From an uncultured Methanospirillum sp. (GTDB lineage: Archaea > Halobacteriota > Methanomicrobia > Methanomicrobiales > Methanospirillaceae), in NCBI RefSeq assembly GCF_963668475.1, contig NZ_OY764544.1, positions 2,542,001 through 2,606,000 on the forward strand: a stretch of 64,000 nt of DNA, written 5' to 3'. Position numbers and translations under genes: made by a program. The stretch's first letter is position 1; the number at the start of each line of letters is the position of its first letter. The notes below the pieces were generated by a model. That model searched no databases, was not told where the DNA came from, and worked only from the letters and a program-made list of their open reading frames with translations. This document shows positions 27,493 through 36,207 of this stretch, piece after piece.

Positions 27493-28582
27493 GAAATTCT
27501 CCAAATTCTGCAAGGAACTTCTCCACCACATCACGGTGGACATGAGGCATACACACGATCCGCAGATCCCCGCTCCTGGTGTAAGAGACAGCCCAGGGTT
27601 CAGGCACTTCAGTATGCTCGAAGGTGGCCACGTTCACATCAGGTGTGATCTTCCTTTTAACACCGTATGCCTCCATTCCCTCGATGAGCCGTCTTGTGTT
27701 CTCCATGCAGCCTGCAACAACCGCTTCCATCCCGTCCTTTCCAAGATGGGTGAGCACCGCGTATGCACCTGCGACAGAGGCTCCGGGCCTGGTCCCTGTC
27801 AGGCTGTAACTCTGCTTTACCGTAAGGTATGGCGTGTCCACCAAAAGGTTGCAGAAGCAGGACTCATCCCTGACCATCAGCACTCCGGCAGGGATAGTGC
27901 TCATACCCATCTTATGGGGGTCCACCGAGATCGATCCTACTCCGGGAACCTTGAAGTCAAACAGTGGGGCTTCTTTCAGGAACGGAAGTACGAGCCCGCC
28001 GAATGCCGCATCCACATGGAAATGTACATCCTCTTCTTTGGCAAGTCTGCCAAGTTCCGGGATGGGATCTGTCATACCATACTCGGTGGTTCCTGCAATA
28101 CCGATGATACAACAGGTGTTTTTATCCACGAGTTCTGCTGTCTTTCCGATGTCCATCCTGTACTGTCCGTCAAGCGGTGCAACCCGCATCTCGATCCCCA
28201 TCATTCTGCAGGCTTTTTCAAAAGAGAAGTGGGCAGAAGCCGGAACGATGATGTTGGGCCTGTCAGACTTCTTTCGTGCCTTGGTGAACCTGAGTACCTG
28301 GATATTTGACTCGGTACCACCTGATGTTGAGCAGCCACCTGCATCCGGAGCATGAAAGAGATCTCCGAACCAGCGGATTAGTAGTTCATCAAGCTGGGCA
28401 GTGCCTGGAAAGAGACCCGGATCCCCGAGGTTCGTCTCCATGAAGAGATTATGCGCACGGACTGCCACCGGATGCGGCGGTGTGCACATCGAGGAGAGGA
28501 TGTGATCCCAGCAGATGTCCCTGCGACGGTACTCTTCAAGAAGACAGAAGAGGGATTCTGATGAGATACCATCAGAGACCAT
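27473..28582 (-). CDS. mfnA: L-tyrosine/L-aspartate decarboxylase (MfnA)
   Basis: PLP-dependent group II decarboxylase of 369 residues, making tyramine for methanofuran and, in some archaea, beta-alanine for CoA. The PLP lysine is in SVDPHKMGM, with HVDAAFGG as the cofactor-aspartate motif and GCSTSGGTESN for phosphate binding. I choose the ATG at 28582 (MVSDGISSES), because the longer reading enters ppsA. Together with mfnB it gives two methanofuran genes in this window. It is second in the ppsA operon. Confidence 0.93.
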   Translation of the reverse strand: MVSDGISSESLFCLLEEYRRRDICWDHILSSMCTPPHPVAVRAHNLFMETNLGDPGLFPGTAQLDELLIRWFGDLFHAPDAGGCSTSGGTESNIQVLRFTKARKKSDRPNIIVPASAHFSFEKACRMMGIEMRVAPLDGQYRMDIGKTAELVDKNTCCIIGIAGTTEYGMTDPIPELGRLAKEEDVHFHVDAAFGGLVLPFLKEAPLFDFKVPGVGSISVDPHKMGMSTIPAGVLMVRDESCFCNLLVDTPYLTVKQSYSLTGTRPGASVAGAYAVLTHLGKDGMEAVVAGCMENTRRLIEGMEAYGVKRKITPDVNVATFEHTEVPEPWAVSYTRSGDLRIVCMPHVHRDVVEKFLAEFGEFHDRSSD

Positions 28583-30863
28583 AGTTCTTTCGTGCACCCT
28601 CAAGGATGATGCGCTGCTCGGTGCGGGCCACTGTCTCACGGATCTTTGCTATTGCATCGATGTTGGCCGAAACACTGGTAATTCCGTGCTGGACAAGCCA
28701 GGTGACCATCTCTGGTTCACTTCCTGCCTGCCCGCAAATAGATACCTCAACTCCGCCCTCTCGGCATGCCTTGATGGCCCTGTCGATGAGTGCCAGAACT
28801 GCCGGGTGCTTTGGCCAGTACATATCTGTTACGTTCTCATTGTTCCGGTCGATAGCGATGGTATACTGAATAAGATCGTTCGTGCCGAAGGATGCGAACC
28901 TGATCCCGGCTTTGATGAAGTCCTCAATGATAACAGCACTTGCCGGGATCTCGATCATAATACCGAGGTCTACATTCTCGACATCAACCCCGGCATTCCT
29001 GAACTCTTCTTTTGCCTTGATGAACTCGTTCGGATGAGAGACCATCGGGAACATGATCCCAAGATTGTCGTATCCGAGGTCCCAGAGCCTCTTGAATGTC
29101 TCTATCTGGAGTCTGAACTGCTTCGGGCTCTGGAGGTCACGCCTGATCCCTCTCCACCCGAGCATCGGGTTGTGCTCTATCGGCTCACTCTTGCCGCCCT
29201 GCATGTTCCTGAACTCATCGGTTGGTGCATCAAGAGTCCGGACCCAGACCGGTTTTCCAGGAAATGCGTCCAGCACCACTTTGATACCGTTCAGGAGTTC
29301 CTGAATGAACTCTTCTTCCCGGTGATTCTCGATGAACCAGCCTGGTGTCTTGTTGAGGCCGAGGATGAGGTGCTCGATTCTGAGCAGACCCACACCGTCT
29401 GCGCCGGTGGCTGCTGCACGGGCTGCTGCCTCAGGCATCGAGACGTTCACCTTGACCGAGGTTGCGGTGATGATCTTTGACGGACCTGTAGCAACTGGAG
29501 CAGCTGAACTTGCAGTCTCCTGCTTCACGGTCTCGATGACGCCGTCGTATATGAGGCCCTTCTCACCGTCTACGGTGACGACCTGCCCCTCTTTCAGAAG
29601 CTGGGTTCCGATCTTTGTGCCGACAACGGCGGGAGTCCCGAGCTCACGGGAGACGATCGCAGCATGGCAGGTCATCCCTCCTTCGTCGGTGACGATGGCA
29701 GAGACCTTTCTCATCGCGGGAACCATGTCCGGATTTGTCATCCTGGTGACCATGATATCCCCATCCTTCACCTTTCCGATGTCCTTAACATCGTACACGA
29801 TGGCAACCTTCCCGCTTGCGATGCCTGGCGAGGCACCCTGACCCTGCAGGATCACCTGGTCTGCGCTGCCAGTTGATACACTCTGTCCGTTCTTCTTGGC
29901 ACCCGCCTTGATCGTGGTGATGGGCCGTGACTGGAGCACAAAGATCTGGTCCCCGACAATCCCCCACTCCATATCCTGGGGAACGCCGTAATGCTCTTCA
30001 GAAACGATTCCGTAGGTGGCAAGCCGCTTCACATCCTCATCAGAGAGGACCTGCATCTCCTGGCGGTCAGGTTTTATCTCAAGGGTCTTTGTTCCATACT
30101 CCCCGTCTGCTACGATCTCGGTCCGTTTGGTTGCAATGAACTTGTCAACAATCCGCTCGGTCCGCTGATCAAAGACATATTTGTCTGGAGAGACCGAGCC
30201 TGAAACGACTGACTCTCCAAGTCCCCATGATCCCTCGATGATCGTCATGGACTCACCGGTTACCGGATGGGAGGTGAACATAACCCCTGCCTTCTCTGAC
30301 GGGACAAGGCGCTGCACGACCACTGCGATATTAACGGTATGGTGATCGAACCCCTGCTTTGCCCGGTAGTATATTGCCCGTGCCCCGTAGAGAGATGCCC
30401 AGCAGACCTGCACTCCCTTGAGCAGGTTCTCGATCCCTTTGATATTGAGGATTGTCTCCTGCTGTCCTGCAAAACTTGCATCTGGCAGGTCTTCTGCGGT
30501 CGCACTTGATCGTGCGGCAACGATATCGCCGCCGCGTGACATCTTCTGATATGCCCGGGCGATGGCATCCTTCAGATCCTTTGGCATCGGTGAGTCATTG
30601 ACAAGTTTTTTCGCCTTTTCAGCAGCCTCTTCTAACTGGTCATTATTATCGACATCCAGACCTTCAAGAAGCGCATAGAGTTTATCTTCAAGATTGGTTG
30701 CAACCAGGAACCGGCGAAATGCCTGACTGGTTACAACAAACGCGGGAGGAACCGGGAGGCCGATGGATGCCATCTCGCCAAGTGATGCACCTTTGCCTCC
30801 GACAGAGGAAATATCCTCCTTACGTATCTCTTCAAGCCACAGAATATCTGGAATACCTGTCAT
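28572..30863 (-). CDS. ppsA: Phosphoenolpyruvate synthase
   Basis: Converts pyruvate and ATP to phosphoenolpyruvate, AMP and phosphate, the gluconeogenic entry for carbon fixed through acetyl-CoA. The 763-residue protein has the N-terminal ATP-grasp domain (VGGKGASLGEM), the phosphohistidine in GGMTCHAAIVSREL, and the C-terminal PEP-binding barrel ending near SICGQAGSEP with its catalytic cysteine. The ATG at 30863 is preferred to the GTG six bases upstream, because the TATA element at 30881-30890 predicts a start at about 30861-30865. It leads a five-gene overlapping operon. Confidence 0.95.
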   Translation of the reverse strand: MTGIPDILWLEEIRKEDISSVGGKGASLGEMASIGLPVPPAFVVTSQAFRRFLVATNLEDKLYALLEGLDVDNNDQLEEAAEKAKKLVNDSPMPKDLKDAIARAYQKMSRGGDIVAARSSATAEDLPDASFAGQQETILNIKGIENLLKGVQVCWASLYGARAIYYRAKQGFDHHTVNIAVVVQRLVPSEKAGVMFTSHPVTGESMTIIEGSWGLGESVVSGSVSPDKYVFDQRTERIVDKFIATKRTEIVADGEYGTKTLEIKPDRQEMQVLSDEDVKRLATYGIVSEEHYGVPQDMEWGIVGDQIFVLQSRPITTIKAGAKKNGQSVSTGSADQVILQGQGASPGIASGKVAIVYDVKDIGKVKDGDIMVTRMTNPDMVPAMRKVSAIVTDEGGMTCHAAIVSRELGTPAVVGTKIGTQLLKEGQVVTVDGEKGLIYDGVIETVKQETASSAAPVATGPSKIITATSVKVNVSMPEAAARAAATGADGVGLLRIEHLILGLNKTPGWFIENHREEEFIQELLNGIKVVLDAFPGKPVWVRTLDAPTDEFRNMQGGKSEPIEHNPMLGWRGIRRDLQSPKQFRLQIETFKRLWDLGYDNLGIMFPMVSHPNEFIKAKEEFRNAGVDVENVDLGIMIEIPASAVIIEDFIKAGIRFASFGTNDLIQYTIAIDRNNENVTDMYWPKHPAVLALIDRAIKACREGGVEVSICGQAGSEPEMVTWLVQHGITSVSANIDAIAKIRETVARTEQRIILEGARKNYGL

Positions 30864-30880
30864 GCACACACCAAAATTAC

Positions 30881-30890
30881 TCTATATACT
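30881..30890 (-). promoter_or_regulatory. TATA box of the ppsA operon
   Basis: On the minus strand the sequence is AGTATATAGA, centred about 23 nt before the ppsA ATG at 30863. The spacing predicts a leaderless or nearly leaderless message. Confidence 0.55.
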
Positions 30891-30973
30891 ATTCCTCTAC
30901 AGTGCGGTAAAAGTGTTGCCTGATCAGAAGGAATAAAATCCCTTCTGAAACGGACGAATGCAGGGCATCGCCG

Positions 30974-30986
30974 ATACATATATATG
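30974..30986 (+). promoter_or_regulatory. TATA box upstream of the tRNA-Tyr/tRNA-Asp pair
   Basis: The alternating ATACATATATATG lies about 35 nt before the mature tRNA-Tyr 5' end. This fits a short 5' leader removed by RNase P. It probably drives both tRNA genes, which are only 10 nt apart. Confidence 0.55.
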
Positions 30987-31015
30987 CGAATTGTACTAAT
31001 CTATTGAGGCAATAT

Positions 31016-31121
31016 CCCGCCTTAACTCAGACTGGTAGAGTGCGCGGCTGTAGTTTGGATTGCCGCTTGAGGTAACTGCGCAGCTACCGCGATGTCCCCG
31101 GTTCAAATCCGGGAGGCGGGA
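31016..31121 (+). tRNA. tRNA-Tyr (GTA) with a 32-nt intron
   Basis: A complete cloverleaf. The acceptor stem CCCGCCT (31016-31022) pairs with AGGCGGG (31114-31120), discriminator A at 31121. The D stem is ACTC/GAGT, the anticodon stem CGCGG/CCGCG, and the T arm CCCGG-TTCAAAT-CCGGG. The anticodon GTA is at 31050-31052. An intron of 32 nt, 31054-31085, interrupts the loop at the canonical position 37/38. The C1-G72 pair with discriminator A is the archaeal tyrosine identity set. CCA is not encoded. Confidence 0.95.
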
Positions 31122-31131
31122 TCCTTGTAAT

Positions 31132-31204
31132 GCCCAGATAGTGTAGTGGCCTATCATGTCGGCCTGTCACGCCGACGACTCGGATTCGAATTCCGATCTG
31201 GGCG
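31132..31204 (+). tRNA. tRNA-Asp (GTC)
   Basis: A complete cloverleaf without intron. The acceptor stem GCCCAGA pairs with TCTGGGC, discriminator G at 31204. The anticodon loop is CTGTCAC with GTC at 31066-31068 plus 100, that is 31166-31168, closed by TCGGC/GCCGA. The T arm has loop TTCGAAT between CGGA-type strands. CCA is not encoded. It starts 10 nt after tRNA-Tyr and is probably cut from the same transcript. Confidence 0.95.
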
Positions 31205-31215
31205 TCTTTCTTTTT
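31205..31215 (+). terminator. Oligo-T terminator after the tRNA pair
   Basis: TCTTTCTTTTT begins directly after tRNA-Asp. Archaeal RNA polymerase often stops at such T-runs without a hairpin. Confidence 0.55.
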
Positions 31216-31282
31216 GAACACCAGCATCTTATTAACCGCTCTGGAAAAACTATACTCAGCATTTATTCCGGGGTTCATACCT

Positions 31283-32122
31283 ATGATAAAATACGGAACA
31301 CTATCGTTCGTTCTCATTCTGCTGATCCTTGCAGGCTCTCTGGTTGCTGCAGACCGGCTCCCGAATGTGAGCAAGACAACCAATATGCAGGTTCCGGCAA
31401 CAACGAACCTTCAGCTGGTGGGTATGATGGACTCACAGACCCAGGTCCAGATCAATACCCGGAATTTTAACGGGACCGATGCAGAGAGCCAGGGTTTCCT
31501 CTCTCCCGGTGCTGTTGAGTCAGATCTTATCTATAAGAATGACATGATGACCAACGGCGGATACCTTGCCCTTGCAAAAGACCAAACCTTCGATGAGGGG
31601 AACCAGAATAAGAGGGGATACAACGTTGACTCTGCAATCGTCTCAACGTATGCAACCGATCCTGACAAAGGGTCCCGGATGAGTACCTCCGAGCAACTCA
31701 CTCTCACCACCTCAGGAAACTGGACTCCGTTTAATCAGTCTATCCATAACGCTCTGGTCTCCTCTATCGTCAACCGGTACATCGGCGGCTTCAACAGCAA
31801 CTATGATGCACGTTCAGATGTGAGTCTGACCACCGGCCAGCTGGCAACGATTGCACAGGGCAGATCCACCGGTTATGACAACACGGTACCTGCAGGAATG
31901 AGATACACGCTTGGAATCCATCCTGATATGTCCACAGGCCTGCCATACGCCCAGGGTAGTGCATCCACCAACTTTGTGATCACGAACGAGGAAGGATACG
32001 AGAACACCACGAACCTCTCATCGACCAAGACCTTTGCCGATTCAACCAAGGTCAGCGGCCTGATCTTCAAGTTTGGAAAGGACTTCAATGTTGAGTCCGG
32101 TGTCGAGGTAGGGGCCTCCTAA
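31283..32122 (+). CDS. Exported surface protein, unknown family
   Basis: Protein of 279 residues with a cleavable signal peptide (LSFVLILLILAGSLVAA). The rest is rich in Asn, Thr and Ser, with several NxS/T sequons, as in secreted archaeal glycoproteins, and has no cysteine. The ATG at 31283 starts the signal peptide; upstream readings run into the tRNA terminator. Its last 50 residues (STNFVITNEEG to VESGVEVGAS) can be aligned with the end of the next protein, so the two seem to share a domain. I recognise no known family. Confidence 0.7.
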   Translation: MIKYGTLSFVLILLILAGSLVAADRLPNVSKTTNMQVPATTNLQLVGMMDSQTQVQINTRNFNGTDAESQGFLSPGAVESDLIYKNDMMTNGGYLALAKDQTFDEGNQNKRGYNVDSAIVSTYATDPDKGSRMSTSEQLTLTTSGNWTPFNQSIHNALVSSIVNRYIGGFNSNYDARSDVSLTTGQLATIAQGRSTGYDNTVPAGMRYTLGIHPDMSTGLPYAQGSASTNFVITNEEGYENTTNLSSTKTFADSTKVSGLIFKFGKDFNVESGVEVGAS

Positions 32123-32185
32123 CCCTCCTCTTTTCTGCACTCTGAACAAACTATTTGGACTTATCCCCGAAACTAATCCTGAAAG

Positions 32186-32617
32186 ATGAAGACCGAGTTT
32201 TTTGAAAGGTATGGCATCTGGCTTCTCATGATCCCGTTTCTGTCTGCCTGTGTGTCGTGTTCCCAGGGGGCATCTGTAACAACCCCGCCATTTGACACCT
32301 CGGTCATTGCTTCATCGTCTGTTGCAAATATCCAGAATGTCGCGTATGAGTCACATCTGGGGTCGACAGTTCTTGGTGAGGATGAGAACGTTCCTGCTGA
32401 CGTGAAGTACTCAGTCAGCATAACCGGTGTAAACCGGACTGATGGTAAGGGCGCTGAGGGAATAGCCAAAACCCGGTTTGTTGTCTCGGTGCTCGAAGGC
32501 CGTGATACTGAACTGAATGTATCATCAGAACATGTATGGCGGGACGAGACTGAAGTGGTCGGTACAATCAGAAATTTAATGAAAAATTTCGAGTATAAAT
32601 CAGGTATTAGGATCTAG
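32186..32617 (+). CDS. Small exported protein related to its neighbour
   Basis: Protein of 143 residues with a signal sequence (IWLLMIPFLSACVSCS) that may be a lipobox-type site. The mature part is short and beta-rich. The end (KTRFVVSVLEG then SSEHVWRDETEVVG and FEYKSGIRI) matches the pattern of the C-terminus of the upstream surface protein. It lies 63 bp after that gene and 10 bp before the PKD protein, suggesting one operon. Function is unknown. Confidence 0.62.
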   Translation: MKTEFFERYGIWLLMIPFLSACVSCSQGASVTTPPFDTSVIASSSVANIQNVAYESHLGSTVLGEDENVPADVKYSVSITGVNRTDGKGAEGIAKTRFVVSVLEGRDTELNVSSEHVWRDETEVVGTIRNLMKNFEYKSGIRI

Positions 32618-32627
32618 GGAGTAATAG

Positions 32628-33302
32628 ATGGGAAAATTCTGGGTTGTAGCCCTGACAGCGGTTATGATGGTAGTTCCTTGCACGGTTCTGGCTTATGAGT
32701 TTAAGGCCAGTGAACTGGGCTATCCTGATGGGTTCATCTGTCATCCTGACTGGCATTACTTCAGTGCCAGTGAGATGGCTTCGAATTTCACTGCTGATCG
32801 CGTGAAAGGGGATGTCCCGTTTACTGTCCAGTTCTTTGACACCTCATATGGTGATCCTGAGTTCTGGTCATGGGACTTTGGTGACGGAAATTCGTCAGAT
32901 GAACAGAATCCGGTTCATACCTATCTGCTGCCCGGTTCGTATGATGTTGCACTCAAGATCGGCAAAGCATACAACTACGAGACTTCCCTTGCCACCTACA
33001 ATAACACCAGCCTTGGGCAGTTTACTGATATGAGCTGGTCAAGTACAGCCAGAGAACTGAATTATATCAACGCCTCCCCGGAAGGTTCAGGAACTGATCA
33101 GCCGGTTCCTGAAAACTTTTACCCGGAACCAAAGAAAGGAGTTGTTCTTCCATCTGGGCAGGTTGGAGTCGTGGGGAGTGCACAGTATGATGCAGCAACC
33201 ATCACAATGACTCCGAGCACCCAGAAAGGATACACCGATACACTGAATATAAACGGTGCCTACAAACTCACGAAATATACTCCCTACAATAATGCTTACT
33301 AA
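32628..33302 (+). CDS. Exported PKD-domain protein
   Basis: Protein of 224 residues with a signal peptide (VVALTAVMMVVPCTVLA). A PKD domain covers residues about 60-110, with VQFFDTSYGDPEFWSWDFGDGNSS and HTYLLPGSYDVALKI. The C-terminal half has no recognised domain and is rich in Thr, Tyr and Asn. PKD domains mediate contacts in archaeal surface layers. A T-run follows the stop. Confidence 0.78.
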   Translation: MGKFWVVALTAVMMVVPCTVLAYEFKASELGYPDGFICHPDWHYFSASEMASNFTADRVKGDVPFTVQFFDTSYGDPEFWSWDFGDGNSSDEQNPVHTYLLPGSYDVALKIGKAYNYETSLATYNNTSLGQFTDMSWSSTARELNYINASPEGSGTDQPVPENFYPEPKKGVVLPSGQVGVVGSAQYDAATITMTPSTQKGYTDTLNINGAYKLTKYTPYNNAY

Positions 33303-33345
33303 TCTTTTTTCTGACTGAACAGGTGATCCTATATCTTCTGAACGA

Positions 33346-35298
33346 TTGAACAATCCAGGCCGGCATCAGTACCTCTACCCGGTCTCACGGTTCCTTCCTG
33401 GAATCTCTGTACTTGTCATCCTGCTCGGAGTCCTGACCGCAGGGTGTATCACTGACAAGCCTGTGAATATCACCTCAGTACAGGGCTGCCTGAGTTCTGC
33501 AGGGGAGGATGCTTCCGTATCCGGTGATGATTCGAAAGCCATTTCCCTGGTTGATGCGGCCCTCAGTCTGAACTGCACAAACTCTGACCTTTGGATACGA
33601 TCCGGTGATCTGCTGGCGAAGGCAGGGGAGCAGAACGAAGCTCTCTCCGCGTACGATCAGGCACTTGTGCTGGATCCTGTCAACTCTTCGGCACGGACAG
33701 GCCGTGGTCAGATCCTGATCGAATCAGGAGAGCCTGAAAACGGAAGTGCAGAACTTCAGAAAGTCATCAGGGATGATCCCGGGTATGTTCCCGCCTATAC
33801 TGCACTGGCAGATTTCTATGCCACAAACAAGCAGTATGCCGATGCCCTTGCCCTGTACAACAACATCACCAACCTCTCCCCCAACAACTCCCGGATCTGG
33901 GTTCGCAAGGCCGAACTCTACATGAACATCAGTAGGTATAACGAAGCAGCAAAGGCCTATGATCGTGCCCTCATCGAGAACAAGAGTGATGCAGACTCCT
34001 GGCGTGCTCTCGGCAACCTGCTCAGGTCATCAAAGCGATATGCAGAAGCAGCGGTTGCATATGGCCAGGTGAACGGCCTCAGGCCGGGAAACCTGTCAGA
34101 TCAGAAGACAGAAGCTGACCTGCTTGTGAAGGGCCTCAAACTGGAGAAAGCAGTGGCTGCGTACCATACGCTCTACGAGCAAAACCCGAATGACATGGAC
34201 GTTCTCCTGGCATACAGCAGAATCCTGAACTCGGTTGGCGAGTATGCCCTCTCTCTAAATATCTCCCAGGAGGCACTCAGGCTTGACAATAACTCGGCAG
34301 ATGCCTGGTCAAGCATCGGGTTTTCATACGCGAACCAGCAGAAGTTCAACGAGTCCCTCTCTGCGTTCAACCGGTCGCTCAAACTCAATCCCGCCAACGA
34401 TGCAACCCGCTCAAACATCGGGTTCCTGCTGCTTCAGGAGAAGCAGTACGACAGAGCACTTGGTGAATTTGAGAATGCGACCCGCATGAATCCTGAAGAT
34501 GCATCCTCATGGACCTACATGGCAAAGACCAAGAAGGAACTGGGTGACTATAAAGGATCAGCAGAAGCAGGGAAGAAGGCAACAGAACTCGACCCGACTT
34601 CACCGGATGCCTGGTACATCTTCGGTGATGCATCATTCTGGAACAAGGATTATGACACAGCAGAGTCTGCGTTCAGAAAAACACTCAACTTATCCCCGTC
34701 GTACAATGCAGCATGGCAGGGTTTCATCGAGACGCTGCGTAAGGTAAACAGGGCCGACGAGTCTCTCCACTTTTATGACAATCTGCTTGCAAAAGACCCG
34801 AACAACACCCTTGCCTGGATGAATGTCGGATATGCTGCCGACAGGGCACAGAAATTCGACTTATCTGAAAAGGCATACCGCAGGATAACAGAGATCAATC
34901 CGAACATGACCGATGGCTGGCTCAGCCTCGCGTATGCTTACTTCCAGCAGGGTTATCCACTGGGTTCAATACCTGCGTATACACAGGCGATCAATCTCAG
35001 CCCGAACCTTACCACCGCGTACGTAAACCGGGGGGCTGCCTATCAGATGGTGGATCAGGATGAGAAGGCGAAGGCAGACTTCAACAAATCCCTACAACTG
35101 GATCCTGAAAATCATGATGCACTGTATGGCATGGGACGGATCCTGTACAAAGAAGGCAAGATCACCGAGGCATTCCCGTACTTCGAGAAGATCAATGAGG
35201 AACTTTACATCTCGCGGATTTATGACAACCTCTACCAGGGGTACACGCGGTTCTCCAATAACTATCACTACTGGCGGTATACCTACCAGTGGACATAG
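33346..35298 (+). CDS. TPR-repeat lipoprotein
   Basis: Protein of 650 residues with a TTG start at 33346. An N-terminal hydrophobic stretch ends in the lipobox LTAGC, so it is probably lipid-anchored. From about residue 65 to 620 there are some fifteen tetratricopeptide repeats, with the usual W-G-Y-A-P pattern, for example AWSSIGFSYANQQKFNES. It likely scaffolds other exported proteins and closes a run of four surface genes. An in-frame ATG or GTG upstream is not available, which supports the TTG. Confidence 0.8.
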   Translation: MNNPGRHQYLYPVSRFLPGISVLVILLGVLTAGCITDKPVNITSVQGCLSSAGEDASVSGDDSKAISLVDAALSLNCTNSDLWIRSGDLLAKAGEQNEALSAYDQALVLDPVNSSARTGRGQILIESGEPENGSAELQKVIRDDPGYVPAYTALADFYATNKQYADALALYNNITNLSPNNSRIWVRKAELYMNISRYNEAAKAYDRALIENKSDADSWRALGNLLRSSKRYAEAAVAYGQVNGLRPGNLSDQKTEADLLVKGLKLEKAVAAYHTLYEQNPNDMDVLLAYSRILNSVGEYALSLNISQEALRLDNNSADAWSSIGFSYANQQKFNESLSAFNRSLKLNPANDATRSNIGFLLLQEKQYDRALGEFENATRMNPEDASSWTYMAKTKKELGDYKGSAEAGKKATELDPTSPDAWYIFGDASFWNKDYDTAESAFRKTLNLSPSYNAAWQGFIETLRKVNRADESLHFYDNLLAKDPNNTLAWMNVGYAADRAQKFDLSEKAYRRITEINPNMTDGWLSLAYAYFQQGYPLGSIPAYTQAINLSPNLTTAYVNRGAAYQMVDQDEKAKADFNKSLQLDPENHDALYGMGRILYKEGKITEAFPYFEKINEELYISRIYDNLYQGYTRFSNNYHYWRYTYQWT

Positions 35299-35346
35299 AA
35301 TCCGGTAGTCCGGTTTTTCAAACCAATTTTTTATATTTCTGAATCT
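35299..35346. terminator. T-rich convergent intergenic region
   Basis: The 48 bp between the TPR lipoprotein and thiL contain TTTTT and TTTTTT runs on the plus strand and a short CCGGTAGTCCGG inverted repeat. This is a likely terminator for the surface-protein genes. Confidence 0.4.
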
Positions 35347-36207
35347 TCACCAGTGATGCCGGTATCCTTCAGCCGGAAGTAGAGACTCATCAAGCAGAAT
35401 CTCCTGCTTTTCTGTCACCTTCCCTATGATCACTGCTGAATCAGGGAGTTCTTTCCTGCTTTCAGGAGGTACTGTGAATAAGAGTTCAAAGTCGCCGCCG
35501 CCGTAGAGGGCCATCCGGAGTGCTTCTGCTGTAGGATAATTTGGGATACAGGGGATATCTGAACTGCTAACCTCGCACCCGGTCCCTGATGCCTTCATCA
35601 AATCATGGATCGAGATCGCAAGCCCGTCACTGATGTCCATCATCGCGGTGGCACCGGCCAGTCTGATTGAGATCCCTTCGCCCACCCGTGGTGCTGGCTC
35701 ACAGAGGTCTCTCCAGTACTGTCTGTCACCCTGCAGACCGGCTATCGCCCGTCCCTGGACTCCTGTAACACCGATCAGATCACCAGGCATTGCCCCTGAC
35801 CTCCTGACAGGTCTTCCGTCCTCTACCTCACCGATACCGGTTGAGACAAGGGTCAGTTCTGTGTGGGCATCGAGATCTCCCCCGATGTATCTGGCACCAT
35901 ACTTCTGGCAGCATGCCTGAGCCCCATGTATGATCCCCTCAAGCCGGTCTTCACGGTCCAACCCAATGGCAAGGGTGAGATACCGTGGTGCAGCGCCCAT
36001 CGATGCAATGTCACTGATGGTGACCGCCATTGCCATCCAGCCGATCTGCCAGTCAGAAATACCCGCTGGGAAATCAGTTGTCTCATGGAGCATATCTGTA
36101 GAAACCACCGAAGTCCCTTTCATCACCGGTAAAATTGCACAGTCGTCACCGCAGGCCTCATCACCAAGCACCGGGCAGATGACTGAAAGCAGCTCCCGGT
36201 CATCCAT
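35347..36207 (-). CDS. thiL: Thiamine-monophosphate kinase
   Basis: Phosphorylates thiamine monophosphate to thiamine pyrophosphate. The 286-residue protein belongs to the PurM/ThiL fold. GDDCAIL holds metal-binding aspartates near the N-terminus, VSTDMLHETTDF is the ThiL signature, and MDISDGLAISIHDL gives the C-terminal motif. Its start overlaps the DUF460 stop by 8 bp. It is the last gene of rio2-DUF460-thiL. Confidence 0.93.
   Translation of the reverse strand: MDDRELLSVICPVLGDEACGDDCAILPVMKGTSVVSTDMLHETTDFPAGISDWQIGWMAMAVTISDIASMGAAPRYLTLAIGLDREDRLEGIIHGAQACCQKYGARYIGGDLDAHTELTLVSTGIGEVEDGRPVRRSGAMPGDLIGVTGVQGRAIAGLQGDRQYWRDLCEPAPRVGEGISIRLAGATAMMDISDGLAISIHDLMKASGTGCEVSSSDIPCIPNYPTAEALRMALYGGGDFELLFTVPPESRKELPDSAVIIGKVTEKQEILLDESLLPAEGYRHHW

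Noticed and set aside
31016..31204. tRNA pair as an integration site for the following surface genes
   Set aside because: No integrase and no duplicated tRNA 3' end was found nearby.
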